64,000 nucleotides of DNA, from NCBI GenBank assembly GCA_038496445.1, contig JALMLS010000336.1:1-64000 (forward strand), given 5' to 3'. This document shows, piece after piece, positions 52,921 through 62,577 of this stretch. Under the pieces are notes generated by a model. That model saw only the letters and a list, made by a program, of their open reading frames with translations, did no database searches and was not told where the DNA came from. Source of the stretch: Trichosphaerium sp. ATCC 40318 (lineage: Eukaryota > Discosea > Flabellinia > Trichosidae). The first letter of the stretch is position 1, and every line of letters begins with the position of its first letter. The position numbers and the translations under genes were made by a program.

Positions 52921-55478
52921 GATGAGCAGCAACTCAATTACTCTTAAAGTAGTACTATTTCTTTCTGCTATAGCTCTTGTATCTAGTGGTACGTTATAAA
53001 AGGATAAATTCAAACGCAACGCTCACAATTCTGATCTTTTTTTTTATTAGCTTTCTTTTCAGCGTCTATCGTTGGAGATCAATCGTGTCGTCAAAGATCA
53101 AACCCAACGAACTTACCAAAAAGCAAACTCACGTGGGGAAGTAATGGAAGGTTCTCAGTCATTAAATTCAGTATCTTTGATGACGAAGGTGGTTCAGTCC
53201 CACGTGGATCTACTATCGACTCTGCCACCTTGACTTTTGTTGGTGAAAATAATGGTAACTATCGAGGGAACATCTATAAATCGGCTGTTGAATGGGAAGA
53301 ATGCACAGTTAGTTACGACAACTTCGGTGCTACTCCTGGAGCTGATACAGTAGATTTCAGTGGTCCGTTGATCGCTGGATTCGATGAAACACGAAGGAAT
53401 CGACATCTTGTTATTGATGTTACAAGCGCTGTCAGATCTTGGAATACAGGTCAAGATAATTTCGGTTTTGTAATAATACCAGGTAAACAGTCAATAATGA
53501 AAAGCTTTTTTGATGTTGTGCATAGATGGTGCGTCTAGAGGATACTCATCAGTTTACTCTTCAGAATCACAACATAGCCCATTGCTTGAGGTTGAAGTGC
53601 ACCAAGAGTACCAAGGATACGATGGCTCTGATAACAACGTTAATAACCCTACGTATGGCGCCGTTTACACTCCCCTGTTGCGTCAAGTGATGACTGACAG
53701 AGGTAACGTTGACATACCAACGGCCTTTGGTGATGGTCTGTCTACAGTACGATTATCTGTCTTTTTTTGTAGTTGATGTTATTAACTGTATTCCTAGCCA
53801 CGTGAATTTGATTCTAATGGTGACCCTCTACCATTAGTTCGATTGGTAAGTAATCTTGTTGTTGGCCATGTTGAGGAAAGATTACGTGCAAGAAACACAA
53901 AAAGGTAGCTAACTTTTTCAGCAAACAAAACCATTTTCAATATGTTTACTACTACCCCTTTTCTCACTTCTTGCATAGACACAATGATTTGTTGACATAT
54001 TTTGGTCAATTTATCGACCATGATATAACCTTAACACCTGAAGGTGGCGCTGAATTCAATATTGAAGTACCTGCCAACGATCCTATCTTCTCAAACGCAA
54101 TTCATTTCACAAGAGGAATAACAATACCAACACCTGCAGATCAACCTATTGAGCATCCAAATGTGCTTACTGCTTACATTGACGGTTCTATGGTATATGG
54201 ACTCAGTGTTGATCATGCCAATAGTCTGAGAACATTGTACGAACTTAAACTTTCCAGCTTATGAAATTGTTGCTTAAGAAATGTTCTGATTAAGTTATGT
54301 CTAGGACCAACGGACTAATGAAAACCAGTGATTATGATTTCTTACCTTTTAATCTTCCTGAACTTAACCTTGTGATGGACAACATTGGATTCGTTTCAGA
54401 TAGTGAAATATTCGCTGCTGGAGATGTCAGAGTTAATGAAAATGCTGTGTTGACTTGTTTGCATACTCTGTTTGTTAGAGAGCATAATAGAATAGCTGCA
54501 GAGCTTCAAACAGCTAACCCAGGTTGGTCAGATGAAACACTATTCCAAGAAGCTAGGCGTCGTGTCATTGCTATTCTACAATCCATTACAATGTACGAAT
54601 GGCTTCCAGAGATCATTGGAAACATTCCAGACTACACTGTACGCCCTAATTGCTTTGTCAAAAACGCCAATTCCTTACTGTTTGTAGGGTTACAATGACA
54701 GTGTCAATCCTAGCATCATAAATGCATTCTCAGGGGCAGCATTCCGCTTTGGACACAGTCTCATCAGCACTGTAATTCACAGAGTTGACCCGAACTTTGA
54801 TTCCATCTCACAAGGACCTATTCTACTTCGTAATGCTTTTTTCAACCCTGTTGCTTTACGATATGGTATTGGTTCCATGCTAAGAGGCACCATGATGCAG
54901 CGACATGAGGCTGTTGATGTACTTGTAACTGATGACTTGCGGAACTTTCTATTCCAAAACGTTGGAGGAGGTGGCGAGCAAAAACGTGATTTGATATCGT
55001 TCAATCTTCAAAGAGCCAGGGACATAGGTTTACCTGACTACAATACAGTTCGTGCTGCATACGGTTTTTCAAAAAGAAACGACTTTTCTGACGTGTCGAG
55101 TGACCCTGGAACTGTTAATGCGCTTGCTACTGCATACGCTAATGTGAATGACATTGATCTTTTTGTAGGAGGTCTAGCTGAAGGTACTACTTCATTACTT
55201 AACTATCACGTGACTTATTTTTATTTTTAGATCAGCTACCAGACAGTAAACTTGGTGAGTTATTCACAGCTATAATTAGAGATCAGTTCCTAAGATTAAG
55301 AAGTGGTGACAGATTTTGGTTTGAAAATAATCAATTTAGCGCTCAAGAGACTGAAGAGTTGATGAATACTAAAATGCTTGATGTCCTAATCCGTAATACT
55401 GACACGAAACCAGCAACAACTCGATTGTTTAGATCTGCTTTTTCTGTAAGCCACTCATGGGATATAGCTAACTTGTAA
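52921..55478 (+). CDS. secreted haem peroxidase with N-terminal DNRLRE-like domain (peroxinectin-like)
   Basis: Animal-type haem peroxidases oxidise halides or phenolics with H2O2; peroxinectins also mediate adhesion. ATG 52921 gives the signal peptide MSSNSITLKVVLFLSAIALVSS. A beta-sandwich domain follows (FSVIKFSIFDDEGGSVP, IDSATLTFVGENNGN, YKSAVEWEECTVSYDNFG, LVIDVTSAVRSWNTGQDNFG), typical of DNRLRE/CBM96-like modules. Then the peroxidase: YGAVYTPLLRQ, LLTYFGQFIDHDITLTP (distal His), LTAYIDGSMVYGLS, LTCLHTLFVREHNRIA, FRFGHSLI (proximal His), RGTMMQRHEAVD and FNLQRARDIGLPDYN. Stop 55476-55478. About seven introns. Key catalytic residues look intact, so activity is expected. Confidence 0.85.
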
Positions 55479-55581
55479 TACAAAGTACCTTACTCTTGTA
55501 AATAAAACTCTTATCGAAAGCTACAAGCATACTTTTCTCACTTGATTTATTTGCACTATGTGCACCCACGCTAATGATTGG

Positions 55582-56226
55582 TCATGGAAGTATCCACCCA
55601 TAATACTGAGTATTCTCGTTATTTTCTGTACCAACTTCATTCCATGTCTTGCATTCTTGCTTGAAATTATTCACATAAGTACACTCACTAGACAATTGAC
55701 CATTTGAGTGCCAACTTTTAAAGTTCCCTTCTCGTTTGCCATTAATGTAATGACACTCCACCATTAGTGGTCCAGTACGATGCCACTTTTTATATTTTCC
55801 ATCACGTTTATCATTAATGTAGTGACACTCCATTGCTGGCTTTCCATTTCGTTTCCACATTTTTAACTCTCCTTCAAGTTTAGTATTTACATAAAACCTC
55901 TGTTCACTACACTGACCATTGTCGTGCCAAGACGTAAACTCACCTTCAAGCTTATCATCAACATAATGGACTAAGTTCTTTAGTTGACCATTTTTATGCC
56001 AATACTTGAATTCTCCATGCCGTTTACCATGCTTCCAATGCTCTTCACATGATAATTTTGAGTTTACTCCTGTTTTAAGCCACTTTCCATGTTTATTCAA
56101 GTCACTGTCGAATCTTGTCATCATTGCTGTTTGTTTCGATAAAATAGGTACTTTGGAGTACACTTCTGAGTCCAAATCGATGATATCAAGTTGTAACTCG
56201 ATAGGGAGACATAGTAGACGACTGGT
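55582..56226 (-). CDS. second F-box-like protein with MORN-2 repeats
   Basis: The frame reads LCLPIELQLDIIDLDSEVY and SKVPILSKQTAMM, paralogous to the N-terminal domain of the 5.0-6.5 kb gene, then about six MORN-2 units (HGEFKYWHKNGQL, EGEFTSWHDNGQ, DGKYKKWHRTGP, EGNFKSWHSNGQL) and a tail NENTQYYGWILP at the stop 55582. No ATG precedes LCLPIEL in frame. Either a short upstream exon exists or translation starts at an internal ATG near MMTRFDSD (about 56120). Same architecture as its larger paralogue but with far fewer repeats. Confidence 0.65.
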   Translation of the reverse strand, partial: TSRLLCLPIELQLDIIDLDSEVYSKVPILSKQTAMMTRFDSDLNKHGKWLKTGVNSKLSCEEHWKHGKRHGEFKYWHKNGQLKNLVHYVDDKLEGEFTSWHDNGQCSEQRFYVNTKLEGELKMWKRNGKPAMECHYINDKRDGKYKKWHRTGPLMVECHYINGKREGNFKSWHSNGQLSSECTYVNNFKQECKTWNEVGTENNENTQYYGWILP

Positions 56227-58083
56227 TTGATGTAAATTACCTGCGCTTACCTACATACGCAGTTAGCTACTGAAAATTATCATGAAGAGTTACTACATTG
56301 CGTTTTAGGGACATTGTGAAGACAAACAGTTTTCTGGTGCCAGCTGACTTATTATTATTGTTGTCTTAACACGTAAAAATATACCGCACAAAGTCAACAG
56401 GTTTCTTTGTACTGATTGCAGCTTGTGCAATGGATCAATCATGAACGGTTTTATGGAAGGAAAAATCAACTTCTACGCTTGGCGTACTCGTACAACCTTT
56501 TCCTCGCGGATTGGAAGTGTCATCAATTTTTTTGTCACATTCGAACCCATGGCCTTTTGCATTATTACCAGGGAACACCAATGTCAAGAATGACATAACG
56601 CGTTACACTAAATCTGCCTTTCACCGTGAAAGTGGGCATAGCATACAATTCTTAGTTTGTTCAAACCAACACAATATATGTCATAACATATTCGCCTTGA
56701 CCGGTACTATCTCAAAATACGGTGTCCTGCAGGGGAACTGTTCGGCAATTTTCTCCCATATAACCACGTGTTTTTCAAACAGAGCAGGAGATGTTTTAAG
56801 GGGGTGCTTTTCATCGCTTGGCACTCAAGGTGCCGTAATACATTGATTGATTGACAATTATTATCCCTCAAGTGTTTCTGTTATCACACACTAGTTACTA
56901 GACACAACCTTGCTCTGGTAGCAAGGTTTGGCGTTTAATTACTGTTCTGTTGTTACTATCAATTTGAGGTGATTGTTCACACATTTTATTCTAAAAGCCT
57001 GTAAAAGTTTGCAGGAGTTCGAATATAAAGTTTCGAGAAAAAGTGTTACAACGCAAACGTTCAAAAACGGCCGTACGGTTCGCTTTCGGTCAGGCCGTTA
57101 TGCGAACTATATACAGTTTAAATCACGCCTCAAGACGCATTGGTTGTGGTAACCACCGCTTCCGTTTGTCCGCTAGAAATACCAAAAAAGTTTTGAAACA
57201 CGTGGGTTAAACCATTGATTCCAAAAAATGTTTGCAGTCTGTCAGAACAGCTGACAGAAACTTTTTTTTTTCAAAAAGCAACAAAAACTGAAGTTCTTCT
57301 GAGTGTTGTTTGACAAAAAAGAAAAAGGTACAACAAATGCAGGCGTCTTCGCCGGTCTTTATGTATACAGTTAAATGCTCTCAAGCGATGTTTTGTGGTA
57401 TTCACACTACATACCAAGTGATAAAATATCAGTCACTCCCAAAAAAACTGAAGCTGTTCTTGTCACATTATTCATGTGTTATGCTCATTGTGTATCACAC
57501 AGTTAAAATATCATCACTATGTGTACATCACTGATTTGTGCATTCATTTTAAACTCTATAGCACGAAATAAAAACATCAACCAGAGGTTTTTTGCTATTA
57601 TATTGTCACTTCATTGTTCTATGCAGTTTGAGAGTGTTTCGTTTTTTAAACTGTAAGTCGTTGAGCAAGCAAAAAAAGAGCCCAAAGGTATGTAGCTAGC
57701 ACCCCTCATACGAGAATCTAGAGCGAACAAAAACAATACAACAATTTTCAGTACCTGTTTGTGTTCGTGCACCTGTTATTGTAACAGCACAAATAATTTT
57801 TTCTCAAAGATTCCATGTGTTGCTCTCCTTCGCAAACAAGTAAAAGTACATACTAACATTCTTTGTTATCTTTGAAAAGAAAAAGACTGTGGGTTGTGTA
57901 CAACCAAAGCGGTTCATAAAATGTTTTCAAAGTTGTATCACGTGACAGAATCTTTCAATACGTAGTATGGGTAGCCTGTAAAATTTCTGGCGTTCAGTAA
58001 ACAATGAGCCGGTTGCACATAAACAGTGCACACAGTACTTAACCGCCAACAAACAAAAAAACAAACAACAGCAATCATATACT
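56227..58083. other. long intergenic region
   Basis: About 1.85 kb, the largest gap in the window. It has CACGTG at 56765, 57199 and 57940 (the last about 140 bases before the lectin ATG). Several open frames of 60-110 codons have no motif or consistent splice sites. No tRNA-like cloverleaf was found by eye. Confidence 0.4.
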
Positions 58084-58599
58084 ATGCGCACCTTCTTGTA
58101 TCTCGCTGTATCTTGTATACTCCTGACAGTGTGTATTGCAATTGAAGAAGACAAAAAAGAAGAAGAACAATACTTTGTCATCTGGAAAGAAGCCTTCGAC
58201 AACGGTGCTATGGATGCTGGATCAGGTGGAAGCAATGGACAGAGTGTGAAAATTAGAGTTTACGACCCAAACGATCATGGTCAGCACTGGATCGAGTCAC
58301 ATGCCTCGATATCAGGTTACTTCAACTACCGCAAAAGGGACACGAACTATTGCCTGGATGCCAGCCATATAGCGGCAAACGGAGAGGACGTCAAGTTGTG
58401 GTCTTGTGACGCACACGAAACGAATCAAATGTGGTACAGAGTCTCGTATGGTTCAAACTATCGCCTGTTCCGACACCCTTACACGTCCGCTTATGTGGCT
58501 GATCACGCCGGACCCAGTGACAATGTACACATGTGGCAGAACGTTGGAAATGGTCATCCTGACACAAACAACCAACTTTGGGAAAGGAAAGTCATCTAA
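58084..58599 (+). CDS. secreted ricin-type beta-trefoil lectin-like protein
   Basis: A single exon of 171 residues with signal peptide MRTFLYLAVSCILLTVCIA. The mature part has GQHWIESHASISGYFNY, NYCLDASHIAANGEDVKLW, CDAHETNQMWYR and TNNQLWERKVI. The repeated Q-x-W-like and C-L-D/V-K-L-W patterns fit a ricin-B type carbohydrate-binding trefoil. Only the lectin-like domain is present, with no catalytic chain. Codons end in C or G more often than in neighbouring genes, which suggests high expression. A role in binding sugars on prey or on the own cell surface is inference. Confidence 0.72.
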   Translation: MRTFLYLAVSCILLTVCIAIEEDKKEEEQYFVIWKEAFDNGAMDAGSGGSNGQSVKIRVYDPNDHGQHWIESHASISGYFNYRKRDTNYCLDASHIAANGEDVKLWSCDAHETNQMWYRVSYGSNYRLFRHPYTSAYVADHAGPSDNVHMWQNVGNGHPDTNNQLWERKVI

Positions 58600-59599
58600 A
58601 GTTAAATAAAACTGCGTATTACCGCCCTTTAATATGCCTCATGTTTTGTGTTAAACAAAAAACCAACTCTTGGTTACTTTTTTACAATTGCTACTGTCGT
58701 AGCTTTGAGCTGTGTGGTGCGCATGCGAGGTAACAAAATGCCTTATCCTGTTCATTAGAGAAAGTTGTTGTACAACCCATCTGACTTGTGTTTTCCTTTT
58801 TATTTTCAGTCTTTAAAATAGTCCATGCAAGTTTACTTTCCATAACATATACGCATGTATCAAACACATGTTAACAAAGGATGTTACAGTTTAGCCAATC
58901 AAAGGGATAATAGTGGCTTCTTCGCTCTCATGAGGGGAATCTATCTCAGGTAGGGGATACGTACTTCATAAAACTACCAGTTTTGGTTTTTAGTTCCGAC
59001 ATATTTTTAGTTAGCGGTCGTTGTTGGTTTCAGATTGATATTATTTATTAACAAGAAACGTGGTTTATATTTAAATGGCGTTTTTATTATTGTTGGTGGC
59101 GAACACGTGCTTTTTGATTGAAAGCGCTTACCACGCGCTGTGGTGTTAGGCATTGCGTAGTACAACCCAGCGCTGCCATCCTACTCGCTAATTATTAGTG
59201 ATTGATCTCTAGTACTTAACACCAGCGCTGCCATTTCACTCACGCATCCGCATTATTGATCACTTGCGAACTCTAGCTCTGCCGAAAGAACTTCAAGGTT
59301 AGATTTTATGGTAGTCTACTTTTTTGGTACTATCCTACCACTTTCAGGAGCTTTAATGAATGAGGTTGAAAGAAACATGTAATATAGGTAACAGTTTTTA
59401 TAAGTGCGAGTTTCGTGTACTTGTTGCAATATTGAAGCAGACAAGTATTTGGGTTAAGTAGCGTTATGTTGCAGAAGATATAGCAAGATTTTATAGAGAT
59501 TGACTAGGTTTATCAATAAAAGAATGCAAACCTTCTAGAAGGTTCCATGAGAAAAATCAGTGAAATAATCATGAAATAAAGTACAACACTTTTACCTTG
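58600..59599. other. intergenic upstream of Ran-like gene
   Basis: About 1 kb. It contains an imperfect tandem duplication at 59167-59276 (listed separately) and CACGTG at 59104. No coding frame is supported. Confidence 0.4.
59167..59276. repeat. imperfect tandem duplication
   Basis: Two units begin CCAGCGCTGCCAT (59167 and 59222), continue into a CACTC/TACTC box, ATTGATC and end CTCTAG. About 50-55 bases each. Function unknown; it may be upstream regulatory sequence of the Ran-like gene. Confidence 0.45.
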
Positions 59600-60411
59600 A
59601 TGACAACACCTGCTATATCTACTGTACAACAACATTTGCAAAGATATTTAGACCTAATCTTCTTCTAATCTAGGGCAATGTTCCTCAATTCAAAATTGTT
59701 CTTTGTGGTGATGGAGGAACAGGAAAAACAAGCCTTATGAGAAGACATATTAGTGGTGACTTTGAAACAAGATATTATCCTACTGTAGGCGTTGAAGTAT
59801 ATCCTTTAGCCTTGAATACTACAAGAGGGCTAGCAATATTTAATGTATGGGACGCAGCTGGGCAAGGAAGACAAAGAGATGCATTCTAGTATGTCCACCA
59901 TTTGTTGCAATGTTATGATGTTGTCATGCTAAATTCTCTTTTAAGCTTAAATGCAAGTGCAGCTCTTATTATGTTTGAAGTGACTTCTAGAATTACTTAT
60001 AAAAATATATGCTTCTGGTACAAGGATGTACTGCGTGTTTGTGGTGAGATACCCATTGTCTTGATGGGCAACAAAGTCGACATCAAAGAAAGAAAAGTAT
60101 GAGTTTTTTTTTCTTGGTTCACTAACATGTGATGTAGGTCAAGCCACGTCACATTGTTTTTCATAAAAAAAAAGTATTCAGTATTACCCTATATCAGCAA
60201 AGGCAAACTATAACATAGATAAACCGTTCAAATACTTGCTTGAAAAACTATCTGGGTACAAACTCACACATACTACAGTTGTTGCTCAATTGTACTTAGC
60301 GACTGTAACATTGAAATAGTAGGTGGTATAGCTTTAAAGACACCTGAGAAGAATATCACAGAAGAACAAAAAAATAACTTGGAACAAGAGTGTAAAACAC
60401 TCAGTTTATGA
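59600..60411 (+). CDS. divergent Ran GTPase
   Basis: Ran drives nuclear transport. ATG 59600 (MTTPAIST), intron 59624-59673, then [57 protein letters not shown] (split by an intron from about 59890), [52 protein letters not shown] and [17 protein letters not shown], ending CKTLSL at 60409-60411. Order and spacing match Ran throughout. Odd points: switch II is DAAGQG rather than DTAGQE, the acidic DEDDDL tail is absent, and one base is missing in the A run at 60165-60173 (nine As where ten would keep the frame). It is either a functional paralogue with a local sequence error or a decaying copy. Confidence 0.75.
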
Positions 60412-61196
60412 GTCGTTCTATGTGCCTTTTTTTAACTTAAAGGCAAATCAATTATAAATACCTACATATTGATGTCAATGATCAAAGGAATCTAAGGATT
60501 TGACCTGAAAAAACGCTATTTTGTGTTAGCGACGCCCAGTTTTTCAGACGGTTTGTGAACATAGGTAGCCTTTGCAAATCTGCCAGCTATACCATTAGTG
60601 TATCCATATGGAGTACTTTACGCTAACATTCGAACAGAAAGTCATGTGCGTGCTACTAATCGGGAGAGGCTGTTTAAAAAGTAGACTTAACGTTACTATA
60701 AAACAGTGTTATTTCAACGACTGTCTCAAGGCTAATTTACTCGTAAACGCACTGAATGTGTGTATTCTCTGAGTACTTGTGCTTAGCAACCTTTATAGTC
60801 TTGACGCGTAGTGGAGGTACGCTTTGGCTGATAGTTAGTACAACATAGCACATGGCGTAGAAAGAAGAAACTGAGTAACATTAACAAAAAATTGTTCTCA
60901 AAAAATTACCGTTAAAGAAATAGCATGACTTTGCTTCTTGTGGAGGAAAGAGGGGAACTAATGAAACAGGACCATCACGCTTAACTTAAAATAGTATAAT
61001 AAGCACCAGGTACGATTACAAATGTACAAAACTTCTCTTCCTCTCGAAAAAGGTACTTGTTTTCAGGCATTTTCACGTGTATGCGAAAAAAGTCCACAGT
61101 AAATTTCTTACCAGTTAAGTATACATTACGCAATTTGTGCAAAACGACTTAACCCAAAAAAACTGACGCCTCCACTTTTCCTCAAGAAGCCTCTTT
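60412..61196. other. intergenic, convergent gene ends
   Basis: About 785 bases between the Ran-like stop and the next minus-strand stop, with CACGTG at 61075. No feature recognised. Confidence 0.4.
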
Positions 61197-62042
61197 TTAC
61201 TTTGTACTACATATTTCAGGGATTACAAATTTAGAAGCATCTATAGTAGGATTCTCCTCCCAATCTCCAAAATCCCATCTGTTGTATCCCCAGAAATTAC
61301 TTTGAAAAGCCCACGGTGTAAAGGAACCAGGGAGATAACATTGTTCTACAATACCATAGTTCGAAACAGATGTTTCAAAGCATTCAACACTTGTGTTCCT
61401 GTATATTTTTCTGCCAACGTCCTTAGAGCTTTCTGTTGGAAATAAAGTATAGAAGGGCGTTCTGTTTGAATGACCGTTCCAATCACTCTTTTCACACTCG
61501 ACGGGTGTTCCATCCTTTGTCTACACAAAAGAGCGTCAATAAAAAAAGTAACAAACAAAAAAGCTGTTAACCAACACCAGCAAGGTTACTACTGAGCTAA
61601 AAACAACATGGATTTCAGGCCAAGACATTATTAAAAATAAGTGACAGAATTTGGCCACGTGCACCACAACCCCAAAACGAATAACTTGCAAATTTCATGG
61701 TCAATAAATAAAACGTACCAAATACCAGAAGTAGTCAACAAGACGTCCGTTGGAATCTTCCATCACAATGTCCACGTGATAAACTTTTGTTGTATTAGCA
61801 AATCCTGCCCCTAGACGGTATTGGAATCTTGTTTTACTGTTGTAGCGGATAAAGTAAGCAGTTCCTGACTCAGAAAAGAGCTCAGCTCCATTGTTTGTAT
61901 CTTCATTAGGCGTTATTGTCGTCAATAGCATTGACGCTTGATAGTTTTCAGGGTATGCCTTTGCTAGGACTTTTTTGGCTTCAATGCACGTGACAAATAT
62001 AAGGAAGAACAAGAATGTAGTTTGTAGAAGAGCGTAGGCCAT
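61197..62042 (-). CDS. secreted protein of unknown family
   Basis: ATG 62042 gives a signal peptide MAYALLQTTFLFFLIFVTC. Exon 1 continues YQASMLLTTITPNEDTN, YFIRYNSKTRFQYRLGAG, VYHVDIVMEDSNGRLVDY and FWYL. A roughly 200-nt intron (61520-61719) joins in phase 0 to TKDGTPVECEKSDWNGHSN, YRNTSVECFETSVSNYG, PWAFQSNFWGYNRWDFGDW and PEICSTK, stop 61197-61199. Paired cysteines (VEC, VEC, EQC, EIC) suggest disulfides. I recognise no family; the sequence looks like a single compact extracellular domain. Confidence 0.65.
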
Positions 62043-62132
62043 TTTTCCTCGACAAGTGAATTCGTTGATATCTAACTAAAAACCACGAGTTTTCTGAACG
62101 CCTTTGACCCTGCTGGACCATGGCTACATTCA

Positions 62133-62182
62133 TATTTCATCTGCTAATTAAGGGGCAAACCCCAGGTTCGATGGAGAACCTG
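62133..62182. ncRNA. candidate structured element, copy 1
   Basis: A shared box ATTTCATCTGCTAAT is followed by GGGG-CAAA-CCCC and then stem CAGGTTC (62163-62169), loop GATGGA, stem GAACCTG (62176-62182). Copy 2 at 62426-62471 keeps the box and the loop but changes two base pairs of the stem in a compensatory way. It lies 90-140 bases upstream of the secreted-protein ATG. Strand and product are unknown. Confidence 0.45.
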
Positions 62183-62425
62183 AGTTATACTAAAAAAGTA
62201 ACGCGAAACAGGATTTTTTCAACAAAATTCAATTTTTAAAGTACGCTATCACAACAACACGTGTTTTTACAAAAAAAAGTCTTTTATTTTTCTAATTAGT
62301 TTGTCATTTTTGGCACGTAACAAGAACCTTTCCGGGCACCATAACTTAATCACCATAGGCGCTTACAGCTGTATCTTTACACGTATTTAAGCTCCGCTTA
62401 AGTCAAATAAACCAAACAAACAAAC

Positions 62426-62471
62426 ATTTCATCTGCTAATAGGTGCTTTCCCAAGCTCGATGGAGAGCTTG
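62426..62471. ncRNA. candidate structured element, copy 2
   Basis: The same box ATTTCATCTGCTAAT (62426-62440), then stem CAAGCTC (62452-62458), loop GATGGA, stem GAGCTTG (62465-62471). Relative to copy 1 a G-C pair became A-T and a T-A pair became C-G. Only one pair of copies is visible, so the RNA reading is a hypothesis. Confidence 0.45.
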
Positions 62472-62577
62472 TGTTGTACACTGTAACGCGGATCGCGGTA
62501 AAGTCCGGATCAAATCAACGTATTTGCAACAAGTATTTTATTATTGTACAGCATTTTGCGAGAGAGGGATTGTTCAT

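Noticed and set aside
60174-60181. 8-nt GTATTCAG that would restore the Ran frame if spliced out
   Set aside because: Too short for any known spliceosomal intron. One missing A in the adjoining A run explains the frame equally well and also restores the conserved residues before YYPISAK.
62133-62182. Hammerhead, C/D snoRNA or tRNA arm
   Set aside because: No CTGATGA...GAAA core, no proper C/D boxes, and GGTTCGAT lacks the rest of a tRNA.
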